Of a stretch of DNA of 17,543 nucleotides, positions 8,211-15,492 are shown piece after piece. Source of the DNA: Clostridia bacterium (GTDB taxonomy: Bacteria; Bacillota; Peptococcia; DRI-13; DTU073). Position 1 is the stretch's first letter; each line of letters starts with the position of its first letter. Position numbers and translations under genes: made by a program. The DNA is taken from contig JAQVYD010000013.1 in NCBI GenBank assembly GCA_028709105.1, positions 1-17,543 on the forward strand. The letters are read 5' to 3'. The notes under the pieces were generated by a model. The model ran no database searches, was not told the origin of the DNA, and saw nothing but the letters and a program-made list of their open reading frames with translations.

Positions 8211-10118
8211 TTAAATATCTAAGTTTCTTACCTGCTTAGCATGAACCTGGATAAATTCCCTTCGTGGCTCTACTTTTTCCCCCATCAATATAGTAAAAAT
8301 ATCATCAGCGACCATCGCATCTTCAACACTCACTTGCAAAACTGTTCTCTTTTCCGGATTCATTGTTGTTTCCCATAATTGTTCCGGGTTCATTTCCCCT
8401 AAACCTTTATACCGTTGAATGTTGTAACTGTTTTTACTTAAATTTTCTGTTGTTTTTCCCAATTCCTGATCCGAATATAGATATACTTCTTCTTTACCCT
8501 TTTTCACTTTATACAGAGGAGGCTGCGCAATATAAACATAACCGGCCTCGACTAACGTACGCATATAACGATAAAAAAACGTCAACAAAAGCGTGCGAAT
8601 ATGTGAACCATCCACATCCGCATCAGTCATAATCACAATTTTATGATACCGGGCCCTGCTGAGATCGAAGTCCTCCCCTATCCCTGCCCCAATCGCGGTA
8701 ATCATGGTCCTAATTTCTTCATTGGCCAAAATTTTATCCAAGCGAGCCTTTTCGACATTAATAATTTTACCCCGCAAAGGGAGAATAGCTTGGAAACGGC
8801 GATCCCGGCCTTGTTTAGCTGAACCGCCCGCTGAATCACCTTCGACTAAGTAAATTTCGGCCATTGCCGGATCTCTGACCGAACAATCAGCTAATTTACC
8901 AGGCAGAGTAGTTGATTCTAAAGCACTTTTACGACGTGTTAATTCCCTAGCTTTACGTGCTGCTTCTCTAGCTCTCGCCGCACTAACAGCTTTTTCTACG
9001 ATTTTTTTGGCTACGGACGGATTTTCTTCTAAAAATGTTGCCAACCCTTCATTGACGATGGTATCCGTTAAACCTCTTACTTCACTGTTCCCCAATTTTG
9101 TTTTTGTCTGCCCCTCAAATTGAGGTTCTCTTATTTTTACGGAAAGAATAGACGTCAAACCTTCCCTAGTATCTTCACCGGATAAATTAGCATCGTTTTC
9201 TTTAAGTATATTATTTTTACGACAATAATCATTAATAATACGGGTCATGGCCGCTTTAAAACCGGCTTCATGGGTTCCGCCTTCTGTCGTATGAATATTA
9301 TTGGCAAAAGAATAAAGATTTTCTGCATAACCATCATTATACTGCAGGGCAACCTCAAGCTGTGTTCCTTCTTTTTCACCGGCGATATAAACAGGTGGCG
9401 TATGAAGAACATTTTTATTTTTATTTAGATACTTAACAAAATCAATCAAACCGCCTTGATGATGAAAAACCATTTCCTGACCAGTACGTTGATCTTTAAG
9501 AATAACTTTTAATCCTTTATTGAGAAAAGATAATTCTCTTAAGCGATGGCTCAAAATTTCAAAACTAAAATCTATCTCCTCAAAAATTAAAGGATCCGGT
9601 TTGAAAATTATTTTAGTGCCTGTCCCTTCAGTATTTCCGATAATTTTTAAATCTGTGACCGCTTTCCCTCGTTCATATTTTTGCTGATAGATTTTACCAT
9701 CACGTTTTATTTGTACTTCCAACCGTTCTGATAAAGCATTAACGACAGAAGCGCCTACACCATGCAGACCTCCGGAAACCTTGTACCCCTCGCCCCCAAA
9801 TTTGCCGCCGGCATGAAGTACAGTTAGAACAACCTCCACGGCTGATTTGTTCGTCTCCGGATGTTTGTCCACAGGGATTCCTCTGCCGTTATCATCAACA
9901 GAAACACTGTTATCTTCATAAATATTAATCTCTATTCTGTCACAATACCCCGCCATCGCTTCATCAATACTATTATCCACAATTTCATAGACAAGATGAT
10001 GCAAACCGCGAGAACTTGTACTGCCTATATACATACTGGGACGCAGTCTTACCGCTTCTAAATCTTTTAATATTTGGATTTGATTGGCATTATAACCTTC
10101 ATGATTATTATTTTTCAC
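8211..10118 (-). CDS. gyrB: DNA gyrase subunit B
   Basis: ATPase subunit of gyrase. 635 residues from GTG at 10118 (MKNNNHEGYNANQIQIL). Another GTG three codons upstream (10127) would sit right against the AAGGAG site; the chosen one has 8-base spacing. The GHKL ATPase fold is shown by EIVDNSIDEA (Asn49 for Mg-ATP), DDNGRGIP and GGLHGVGAS, and the transducer lysine loop by QTKTKLGN. The TOPRIM domain has EGDSAGG (Glu426) and TDADVDG (Asp499, 501, 503) for metal binding. The C-terminus (RYKGLGEMNPEQLWETTMNP) is standard. The ribosome binding site overlaps the stop codon of remB 12 bases upstream, so the two are probably translationally coupled. Confidence 0.98.
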   Translation of the reverse strand: MKNNNHEGYNANQIQILKDLEAVRLRPSMYIGSTSSRGLHHLVYEIVDNSIDEAMAGYCDRIEINIYEDNSVSVDDNGRGIPVDKHPETNKSAVEVVLTVLHAGGKFGGEGYKVSGGLHGVGASVVNALSERLEVQIKRDGKIYQQKYERGKAVTDLKIIGNTEGTGTKIIFKPDPLIFEEIDFSFEILSHRLRELSFLNKGLKVILKDQRTGQEMVFHHQGGLIDFVKYLNKNKNVLHTPPVYIAGEKEGTQLEVALQYNDGYAENLYSFANNIHTTEGGTHEAGFKAAMTRIINDYCRKNNILKENDANLSGEDTREGLTSILSVKIREPQFEGQTKTKLGNSEVRGLTDTIVNEGLATFLEENPSVAKKIVEKAVSAARAREAARKARELTRRKSALESTTLPGKLADCSVRDPAMAEIYLVEGDSAGGSAKQGRDRRFQAILPLRGKIINVEKARLDKILANEEIRTMITAIGAGIGEDFDLSRARYHKIVIMTDADVDGSHIRTLLLTFFYRYMRTLVEAGYVYIAQPPLYKVKKGKEEVYLYSDQELGKTTENLSKNSYNIQRYKGLGEMNPEQLWETTMNPEKRTVLQVSVEDAMVADDIFTILMGEKVEPRREFIQVHAKQVRNLDI

Positions 10119-10130
10119 CCTTGACACTCC

Positions 10131-10418
10131 TTAATCACTAAAAATACCCTCACTATTCTCCTGCTCATTTTGATAAGCAGCATTTAGAATTCTTTTTTGC
10201 AGGGTTAAAGAAGAAATCGGGGAAAGGAACACCTTATCTTTAGTTACAATAAAACTTTTAACTTTTTTATCTATATTCGTTTGTTCCATAGCCCCTTCAT
10301 TAGTAATAATTTCCATAAATTCTTTAGTAATCCTGCTTTTTTTTATTAAATTATAATCAAAAATACCGATAATCTCTTTATTTAAAAGCGACTTTTCACT
10401 ACCAAGGTGTAAAAACAT
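10131..10418 (-). CDS. remB: RemB/YaaB-like extracellular matrix regulatory protein (DUF370)
   Basis: Small 95-residue protein that begins MFLHLGSEKSLLNKEIIGIFD, the hallmark of the DUF370/RemA-RemB family. RemA is a DNA-binding activator of biofilm matrix genes in Bacillus subtilis, and its paralogue RemB (YaaB) is encoded between recF and gyrB there, the same place as here. Assignment rests on the N-terminal pattern plus this synteny. The last ~35 residues (VFLSPISSLTLQKRIL...) are less conserved. ATG at 10418 follows GGGAGGGGG. The gap to recF is 41 bases and to gyrB 12. What it does in this organism is unknown; a role in matrix formation is only inferred. Confidence 0.88.
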   Translation of the reverse strand: MFLHLGSEKSLLNKEIIGIFDYNLIKKSRITKEFMEIITNEGAMEQTNIDKKVKSFIVTKDKVFLSPISSLTLQKRILNAAYQNEQENSEGIFSD

Positions 10419-10459
10419 TTTTCCCCCTCCCTTTTCAGCAATTTATATTTTATCATTTT

Positions 10460-11602
10460 TTACTTTAAAACACCATTTTCCACATAAAAGCTAGCGAAAT
10501 TACTTTTACTATGCCAAAAAGAACTAACATCTTCAGTCGTTGTAATAAAACATTGAATGGCTTTACTTTGGATGATCTGCAGCAAATGCTCTCTGCGCTC
10601 TTGATCTAATTCTGAAAGGACATCATCTAACAGCAAAAGCGGATACTCACCCGACTCACTTTTAAAAAATTCTAATTCCGCCAGCTTAATGGCTAAAACA
10701 GCAGTACGATGCTGTCCTTGTGAACCATATATTTTAAGATTAATGCCGTTCACAGTAAGTAAAAAATCATCACGATGCGGACCCCATAAAGTGATTCCTC
10801 TGTTTAATTCTTCTGTTCTGACCCTTTTTATCTCTCTATCTAAGAGGTCACTTAGATCATCACCATTTTTGATTTCCTTTTTTCTATTAAAATAATACTT
10901 AAATTCTAAACTTTCTCGTCCCCCGGTTAATTTTCTTTGCATCAATCTAGTTAAAGGGGTTAATTTTTCTAAGACCTGCAATCTTTTCCGGATAATGCTT
11001 TCACTTACATTTTTTAACTGTAAGTTCCATATCTCTAATTCGTTTAAACCTCCCCTACCCTGAACTATTTTTCTTAACAAATGATTACGCTGTTTTAAAA
11101 TTTGCTGATATTGCTGTAATTGCAGAAAATAACTAGGGTTTACTTGGGAAATATCATAATCTAATAATTTACGTCTTTCTGTTGGTGAACCTTGGATAAT
11201 ACTTAAATTTTCGGGGGCAAAAAGTACCGCTGTCAAATTACTAAGAAAATCTGCGGTTCTCCCAACTTTTAGCCCATTAACCTTTATTTCTTTTTGTACT
11301 CTTTTTACTCTCCGTAATTGCTTAACCTGCTGCTGATTATGAAAAAAAACCTCCAGATTAGTTTGACCTATTTTATTCTTAACCTGTCCCTTAATCGAAA
11401 AATGATGATGCCCCCATTTAATCAATTGATCTTCACGAATAGAACGATAAGCTTTCCCTATGGCCAAATAATAGATGGCTTCAAGAAGATTAGTTTTGCC
11501 CTGAGCATTAAAACCTCTAAGCAGATTAACCTGAAAAGAAAAATCACTATTTAAACTTTCATAGTTACGGTAATTAGTTAAAGTAAGTTTTTCAAGATAC
11601 AA
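10460..11602 (-). CDS. recF: DNA replication and repair protein RecF
   Basis: SMC-like ATPase of the RecFOR pathway, which loads RecA at single-strand gaps. 380 residues, the usual length. The N-terminus MYLEKLTLTNYRNY is characteristic. Walker A is GFNAQGKT at 30-37, the ABC signature is SQGQHRTA, and Walker B/D-loop is LLLLDDVLSELD in the C-terminal part. The start is TTG at 11602, the only start giving the normal N-terminus. Its AGGAGG is 10 bases upstream, and a GGGG-TTTG-CCCC hairpin lies between site and start. It follows dnaN by 17 bases. The small S4-domain gene (yaaA) found between dnaN and recF in B. subtilis is absent. Confidence 0.97.
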   Translation of the reverse strand: MYLEKLTLTNYRNYESLNSDFSFQVNLLRGFNAQGKTNLLEAIYYLAIGKAYRSIREDQLIKWGHHHFSIKGQVKNKIGQTNLEVFFHNQQQVKQLRRVKRVQKEIKVNGLKVGRTADFLSNLTAVLFAPENLSIIQGSPTERRKLLDYDISQVNPSYFLQLQQYQQILKQRNHLLRKIVQGRGGLNELEIWNLQLKNVSESIIRKRLQVLEKLTPLTRLMQRKLTGGRESLEFKYYFNRKKEIKNGDDLSDLLDREIKRVRTEELNRGITLWGPHRDDFLLTVNGINLKIYGSQGQHRTAVLAIKLAELEFFKSESGEYPLLLLDDVLSELDQERREHLLQIIQSKAIQCFITTTEDVSSFWHSKSNFASFYVENGVLK

Positions 11603-11619
11603 GGGGCAAACCCCTCCTC

Positions 11620-12720
11620 TTAAGATCTTACCGGTAAAATTAAATAAAGAAAATTATCATTATCTAAAGGTCGAATAATCCCCGGACTTAAAGAGCCTGT
11701 AAACTCTATCGTCAAAAATTCATCATCAATAACCTTAAAGACATCCAAAAGATAACGATAATTCAGAGCAATCTCTACCGGTTCGCCATCACTTTTAATC
11801 TCTATTTGTTCATATCCTTGACCTAATTCAGATTGCGAAAAAATAGTCAGTAAACTTCCTTCGATTTTCATTTTCACCGTATTTGTATTATTATCTGCGG
11901 AAAAAAGCGAGATTCTTTCTACTGCTTCAGACAATAATTTTGTTTTGGTTTTTATTTTTAGATTATACTGAGTCGGGACAACTTGCCGGTAATTAGGAAA
12001 CTGCCCTTCCAGCAGCCGACAAACTACAAGAATATTATCAAGCAAAAAAGTAGCTAGATTTTTAGAAATATTAATATAACAAATTTCTTCGTCATTTTGC
12101 ACCAAACGAGCTAATTCAGACAATATTTTGGCAGGAATAATAAAACTAAGTAATTTAGCAGCTTTTGTCTCTATTTTCCCTTGTTTTAAAGCTAACCGGT
12201 GTGTATCTGTACTAATCATGCGAAAATTATCATTTTCTACTTCACAAAGAACACCGGTAAAAAGAGGCCTTCTTTCATCTGTACTACACGCAAAAACTAT
12301 TTGTCTAATCATTTGTTTAAGTTCGGCTGCAGTAATAGTTAATTCATATTCACTATCAATATCCGGTAATTCGGGAAAATCGTCGGCAGGTAAAGTTTTG
12401 AAATTCAATTGAGAGTTTTCATATTTAATGACAAGTTCATTTTCATTAACTGTTTCTAAAGTAATTAAAGAATCAGGCAGTTTACGTACTATTTCAAAAA
12501 AATATTTAGCGGGAACAACCGTTGCCCCTTCTTCCATTACTTCAATAGGGACATGACATTGAATCCCGATTTCTAAATCTGTTGCTGAAAAGTATAATTT
12601 ATCTTTTTGTACTTCTAATTTGATACAAGTAAGGATTTGTAAGGTGGTTTTGGTACTGACGGCTTTTTGTACAGCAGAAACCCCCAATAAGAGATTTTCT
12701 TTGGTTGCTGTAATTTTCAT
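11620..12720 (-). CDS. dnaN: DNA polymerase III beta subunit (sliding clamp)
   Basis: Ring-shaped processivity clamp that tethers polymerase III and many partners to DNA. 366 residues, the normal length for three clamp domains. The N-terminus MKITATKENLLLGVSAVQKA and the C-terminus YLILPVRS are diagnostic. STDTHRLAL in the middle is the conserved domain-II motif near the partner-binding pocket. ATG at 12720 follows GGGGTGAT. The AT-rich unwinding tract of oriC lies directly upstream, so the dnaN 5' untranslated region is also origin DNA. Confidence 0.98.
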   Translation of the reverse strand: MKITATKENLLLGVSAVQKAVSTKTTLQILTCIKLEVQKDKLYFSATDLEIGIQCHVPIEVMEEGATVVPAKYFFEIVRKLPDSLITLETVNENELVIKYENSQLNFKTLPADDFPELPDIDSEYELTITAAELKQMIRQIVFACSTDERRPLFTGVLCEVENDNFRMISTDTHRLALKQGKIETKAAKLLSFIIPAKILSELARLVQNDEEICYINISKNLATFLLDNILVVCRLLEGQFPNYRQVVPTQYNLKIKTKTKLLSEAVERISLFSADNNTNTVKMKIEGSLLTIFSQSELGQGYEQIEIKSDGEPVEIALNYRYLLDVFKVIDDEFLTIEFTGSLSPGIIRPLDNDNFLYLILPVRS

Positions 12721-12734
12721 AAAAGTATCACCCC

Positions 12735-12798
12735 ATTTATAATTAATAATTATTAAAAACAGTAGTAATAGTAGTAGAGGTTGTGGAAATGTGGAAAA
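12735..12798 (+). other. Probable oriC unwinding element: A+T tract, DnaA-trios and two DnaA-like boxes
   Basis: Three parts in a row on the plus strand: a 25-bp tract of only A and T (12735-12759), a triplet run TAG TAA TAG TAG TAG (12763-12777, preceded by CAG), and two tandem DnaA-like boxes on the minus strand (ATTTCCACA at 12790-12782 and TTTTCCACA at 12798-12790). This is the order of the B. subtilis basal unwinding system, where DnaA loads from boxes onto single-stranded DnaA-trios (3'-GAT-5') next to the melting tract. Order, polarity and position between dnaA and dnaN all agree. Unwinding itself is inferred. Confidence 0.75.
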
Positions 12799-12800
12799 CC

Positions 12801-12826
12801 TACTTTATAGTATATCGTATAAAGTA
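12801..12826. repeat. 9-bp inverted repeat in the dnaA-dnaN spacer
   Basis: Perfect arms TACTTTATA (12801-12809) and TATAAAGTA (12818-12826) with an 8-base spacer GTATATCG. It lies three bases beyond the tandem DnaA-like boxes. It could be an operator for an origin or dnaN regulator, or part of the dnaN promoter, since TATACT on the minus strand lies inside it without a convincing -35. Function unknown. Confidence 0.6.
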
Positions 12827-12842
12827 ATTCTTGACCTAATAA

Positions 12843-12874
12843 AATGTGGACAAGTAACTTTGTTTGTCCACATT
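12843..12874. repeat. 11-bp inverted repeat carrying two DnaA-box-like sites
   Basis: Perfect arms AATGTGGACAA (12843-12853) and TTGTCCACATT (12864-12874) with a 10-base spacer. Each arm contains TTGTCCACA, one base from the DnaA box TTATCCACA, in opposite orientation; TTATCCAGT follows at 12873-12881. As RNA from the minus strand it would fold into a hairpin followed by TTTTATTA, a weak terminator shape after dnaA. Both roles are possible. Confidence 0.65.
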
Positions 12875-12934
12875 ATCCAGTCAAAAAAGCAAATAAAAAA
12901 ATATAAACAACTAAACCACAAGATATACATAGAT

Positions 12935-12943
12935 TTATACACA
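12935..12943 (+). promoter_or_regulatory. DnaA box TTATACACA
   Basis: Exact match to the TTATNCACA consensus, directly adjoining the dnaA stop codon. It belongs to the origin half downstream of dnaA. Confidence 0.7.
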
Positions 12944-14305
12944 TTAACCTTTTTTAATTGTTTCAATTAAGTTTATAATAATTATTTCTAACTGTGGATC
13001 TTTTTTAATACCGGTAGATATTTTTTCATGAGCGTGGATTACGGTGGTATGGTCTCTACCTCCAAAATCATCGCCTATTTTGGGTAAAGATAAATCAGTT
13101 AGCTCACGACAAAGATACATGGCAATTTGGCGAGGAAAAGCAATGTCCCTTGTTCTTCTTCTTGCTTTGAAATCATCTAATTTTAAATTATAATACTCCC
13201 CTACTACCGTTTTAATTAAATCTGTAGTAATTATTTTAGGTTGAGCAGAAGGCATGATTTTCTTAAGTGCTTCGATACAAAGCTCCATCGTAATATCACG
13301 ATTACCTAAGGAAGAATAAGCAATTAGCCGGATTAACGTTCCTTCTAATTCCCGAATATTTGATTGAATCCGATTAGCAATATAAAGCATAACATCATCA
13401 GGGATTTTAATATTTTCTGATTCAGATTTTTTTCTCAGAATGGCAATCCTTGTTTCTAAATCCGGAGGTTGAATATCGGTAATCAGGCCCCATTCGAAAC
13501 GAGACCTTAATCTATCTTCTAAGGTTGGAATTTCTTTAGGTGGCCGGTCACTGGAAATAACAATTTGTTTATTGGCTTCATGTAGGGTATTAAAAGTATG
13601 GAAAAACTCTTCTTGTGTACTTTCTTTTTTAGCTAAAAATTGAATATCATCAATCAGTAAAACATCAATATTACGGTATTTTTTCCGGAATTGAATAGTT
13701 GTATTGTTTTGGATAGCATTGATCAGTTCATTTGTAAATTTTTCTGAGGTAACATACATGACACTACAGTCCGGGTTATGATTTAAAACATAATGACCAA
13801 TAGCATGCATGAGATGGGTTTTCCCTAACCCTACTCCACCATAAATAAAGAGTGGATTATATGCTTTGGCGACAGATTCGGCTACAGCTAAAGAGGCGGC
13901 ATGAGCAAAACGATTACTGTTACCAACAACAAAGGTTTCGAAAACATATTTCGGATTTAAAGTGCTTAGCCCATATTCGCTTGAATTATTTAAATTATTT
14001 TGTAAATTTCTGTGCACTTTTTTGTTATCTGAGGTTTGAACGTTAACTTCTCCTTGAGGAGTAATAAATTTAAGTGCTACTTCTTTATTCAAGAGAGCGG
14101 AAGCTTTTTCCTTGATCAAAGAATAATAATGGTTTATTAACCAATCTTTAGCAAAATCATTGGGAACAACGATAACTAATTGCTGATTTTCTATAGATAA
14201 TAAGTATGTAGATTTTAACCAAGTTTCAAAACTAGGTTTAGATAAAGTTTGTTCTAATTGTAGTAAAATTGTTTGCCATGTCTCGTTTAAATAGTCTTTT
14301 TCCAT
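12944..14305 (-). CDS. dnaA: Chromosomal replication initiator protein DnaA
   Basis: AAA+ initiator that binds DnaA boxes, melts oriC and recruits the helicase. 453 residues. Domain I (~1-80) contacts partners and helicase; domain II (~85-115) is a short polar linker. Domain III has Walker A GGVGLGKT at 156-163, Walker B LLIDD at 216-220 and the RSRFEWGL arginine-finger region near 267. Domain IV ends with the DNA-binding signature GGRDHTTVIHA at 415-425. ATG at 14305 follows AGGAGG. The probable promoter (14458-14486) gives a leader of about 145 bases that includes a palindromic pair of DnaA boxes, so autorepression is likely. Confidence 0.99.
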   Translation of the reverse strand: MEKDYLNETWQTILLQLEQTLSKPSFETWLKSTYLLSIENQQLVIVVPNDFAKDWLINHYYSLIKEKASALLNKEVALKFITPQGEVNVQTSDNKKVHRNLQNNLNNSSEYGLSTLNPKYVFETFVVGNSNRFAHAASLAVAESVAKAYNPLFIYGGVGLGKTHLMHAIGHYVLNHNPDCSVMYVTSEKFTNELINAIQNNTTIQFRKKYRNIDVLLIDDIQFLAKKESTQEEFFHTFNTLHEANKQIVISSDRPPKEIPTLEDRLRSRFEWGLITDIQPPDLETRIAILRKKSESENIKIPDDVMLYIANRIQSNIRELEGTLIRLIAYSSLGNRDITMELCIEALKKIMPSAQPKIITTDLIKTVVGEYYNLKLDDFKARRRTRDIAFPRQIAMYLCRELTDLSLPKIGDDFGGRDHTTVIHAHEKISTGIKKDPQLEIIIINLIETIKKG

Positions 14306-14332
14306 CTTATAAACCTCCTGTTATTGATAAAA

Positions 14333-14353
14333 AAAGAAACCAGTTGTTTCTCT
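14333..14353 (-). other. AT-rich hairpin with T-run in the dnaA leader
   Basis: Minus strand AGAGAAAC (14353-14346), loop AACTG, GTTTCTTT (14340-14333), then more T. This is an 8-pair stem with one G-U, shaped like a weak intrinsic terminator about 30 bases before the dnaA start. It may be an attenuator or chance; the stem is A+T rich and unstable. Confidence 0.3.
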
Positions 14354-14397
14354 GGATTCTGTGTATTTTTAAAAATAATAATAAAAATAAGCACAGG

Positions 14398-14534
14398 TTA
14401 CACACAACGTTATCCACAAATTGTGGATAAAAAAAGATATTTTCTTTAATCATTAATATAGTATCAAAATAAAAGATGGTTATCAACAGAAAACTAGCTT
14501 ATCCACAGGAAAAATATTTTTTTAAAAGAAAAAT
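14398..14534. other. oriC DnaA-box cluster upstream of dnaA
   Basis: DnaA boxes found here are TTACACACA (14398-14406, one mismatch), TTATCCACA (14410-14418, plus), TTATCCACA (14430-14422, minus), TTATCAACA (14480-14488, one mismatch) and TTATCCACA (14499-14507, plus). The second and third make a near-perfect palindrome with 10-bp arms and a single central base. A stretch almost purely A+T follows (14510-14534) and another lies at 14364-14390. This is the rpmH-dnaA half of a bipartite origin. The remaining bases of the 373-base spacer hold the two divergent promoters and leaders; I see no further gene. Confidence 0.88.
14458..14486 (-). promoter_or_regulatory. dnaA: Probable dnaA promoter overlapping a DnaA-like box
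   Basis: Minus strand TTGATA (14486-14481), exactly 17 bases, TACTAT (14463-14458). The -35 hexamer lies inside the DnaA-like box TTATCAACA (14480-14488), so bound DnaA would compete with RNA polymerase. Start of transcription would be near 14451. Confidence 0.65.
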
Positions 14535-14596
14535 GTTATTTTTTAGGCAAATTAGTTCACTGATTTGTTTAAAACATCGTAAATCTCTATATTTTC

Positions 14597-14625
14597 TTGA
14601 CAAGGCAGTTTCCCTGTTTTATAAT
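14597..14625 (+). promoter_or_regulatory. Perfect-consensus sigma-A promoter for rpmH operon
   Basis: TTGACA (14597-14602), 17-base spacer, TATAAT (14620-14625): all twelve consensus positions match with optimal spacing. It should be very strong and drive rpmH-rnpA and probably the genes to jag. Confidence 0.93.
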
Positions 14626-14678
14626 TCATTATGTCTTATGAATTTAGTTGTTTAGTCTTGTTTAAGGGGGGTTAAAAT

Positions 14679-14813
14679 ATGAAAAGGACTTATCAGCCAA
14701 AAAATCGTAAACATAAAAGAATACATGGCTTTTTACAGAGGATGAAAACTCGGGGTGGGCAAGCAATCATTAAGCGTAGACGTGCCATAGGAAGAAAAAA
14801 ATTATCTGCATAA
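14679..14813 (+). CDS. rpmH: 50S ribosomal protein L34
   Basis: Small basic protein of the large ribosomal subunit. 44 residues, MKRTYQPKNRKHKRIHGF to RRRAIGRKKLSA, an end-to-end match to the L34 family. ATG at 14679 follows an AAGGGGGG site. First gene of the plus-strand operon, about 47 bases after the expected transcription start, and next to rnpA as in nearly all bacteria. Confidence 0.98.
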   Translation: MKRTYQPKNRKHKRIHGFLQRMKTRGGQAIIKRRRAIGRKKLSA

Positions 14814-14832
14814 GGCCGCTTTAAGTGGCCTT
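14812..14832 (+). other. Stem-loop between rpmH and rnpA
   Basis: AAGGCCGC (14812-14819), loop TTTAA, GTGGCCTT (14825-14832): an 8-pair stem with one G-U, starting inside the rpmH stop codon. No T-run follows, so it is more likely an mRNA-stabilising or processing element, or a partial attenuator that lets rpmH exceed rnpA, than a full terminator. Confidence 0.55.
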
Positions 14833-14853
14833 ATCATTATCTAGGAGGCTATT

Positions 14854-15204
14854 TTGTTAGCGCAAAAATACCGCTTAAAAAGTAAATTTGATTTTAGAAA
14901 AATATATAAATATGGGCAATCTATCGTTAATCCTTATGCGGTTCTTTATCTTTTCTCCAGAAGGGAAAAGATAACCTCTGCCAGAGGTCCGCGCATTGGT
15001 TTTTCTGTTTCCAAAAAAATTGGTTCTGCTGTTACTCGTAATCAAATCAAAAGAAAAATGAGAGCGGCGATAAAACCTTCACTGCAATGTATGCCCCAAA
15101 ATGTCGATGTTATTTTTATCGCACGGAAAAAAATTAAAGGGATTCCTTTTTCTGATGTGGAAAAGAGTATGAACAATCTTTTAAAAAGAGCCGGCTTAAT
15201 TTAA
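14854..15204 (+). CDS. rnpA: Ribonuclease P protein component
   Basis: Protein subunit of RNase P, which helps the catalytic RNA cut 5' leaders from pre-tRNAs. 116 residues, normal length. The N-terminus (LAQKYRLKSKFDFRKIYKYG) and the basic RNR signature (VTRNQIKRKMRAA, residues ~63-76) are diagnostic. The start is TTG at 14854, five bases after AGGAGG (14843-14848); no ATG or GTG is available near the expected N-terminus. It lies 40 bases after rpmH and is co-transcribed with it. Confidence 0.97.
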   Translation: MLAQKYRLKSKFDFRKIYKYGQSIVNPYAVLYLFSRREKITSARGPRIGFSVSKKIGSAVTRNQIKRKMRAAIKPSLQCMPQNVDVIFIARKKIKGIPFSDVEKSMNNLLKRAGLI

Positions 15205-15234
15205 GTAAAAACCTGGTTAAAGTAGTGATGTGTC

Positions 15235-15444
<210 letters not shown>

Positions 15445-15446
15445 AA

Positions 15447-15492
15447 AAGGAGGTGAGCCTGTTACGGCTTAAAGTTTGTAACAGGAAGAAAC
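15447..15492 (+). promoter_or_regulatory. Split ribosome binding region of yidC with intervening hairpin
   Basis: A strong AAGGAGGTGA (15447-15456) stands 36 bases before the yidC TTG, too far for direct use. In between, CCTGTTAC (15458-15465) and GTAACAGG (15478-15485) can form a perfect 8-pair stem. Folding would leave about 8 unpaired bases between the Shine-Dalgarno sequence and the TTG. A weaker AGGAAG (15483-15488) overlaps the 3' arm and could serve instead when the hairpin is open. Confidence 0.5.

Noticed and set aside
14631..14675. 14-codon ORF (MSYEFSCLVLFKGG) starting at the predicted rpmH transcription start
   Set aside because: It could be a leaderless upstream peptide because its stop overlaps the rpmH ribosome binding site. 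It is too short to support and the exact start of transcription is unknown.
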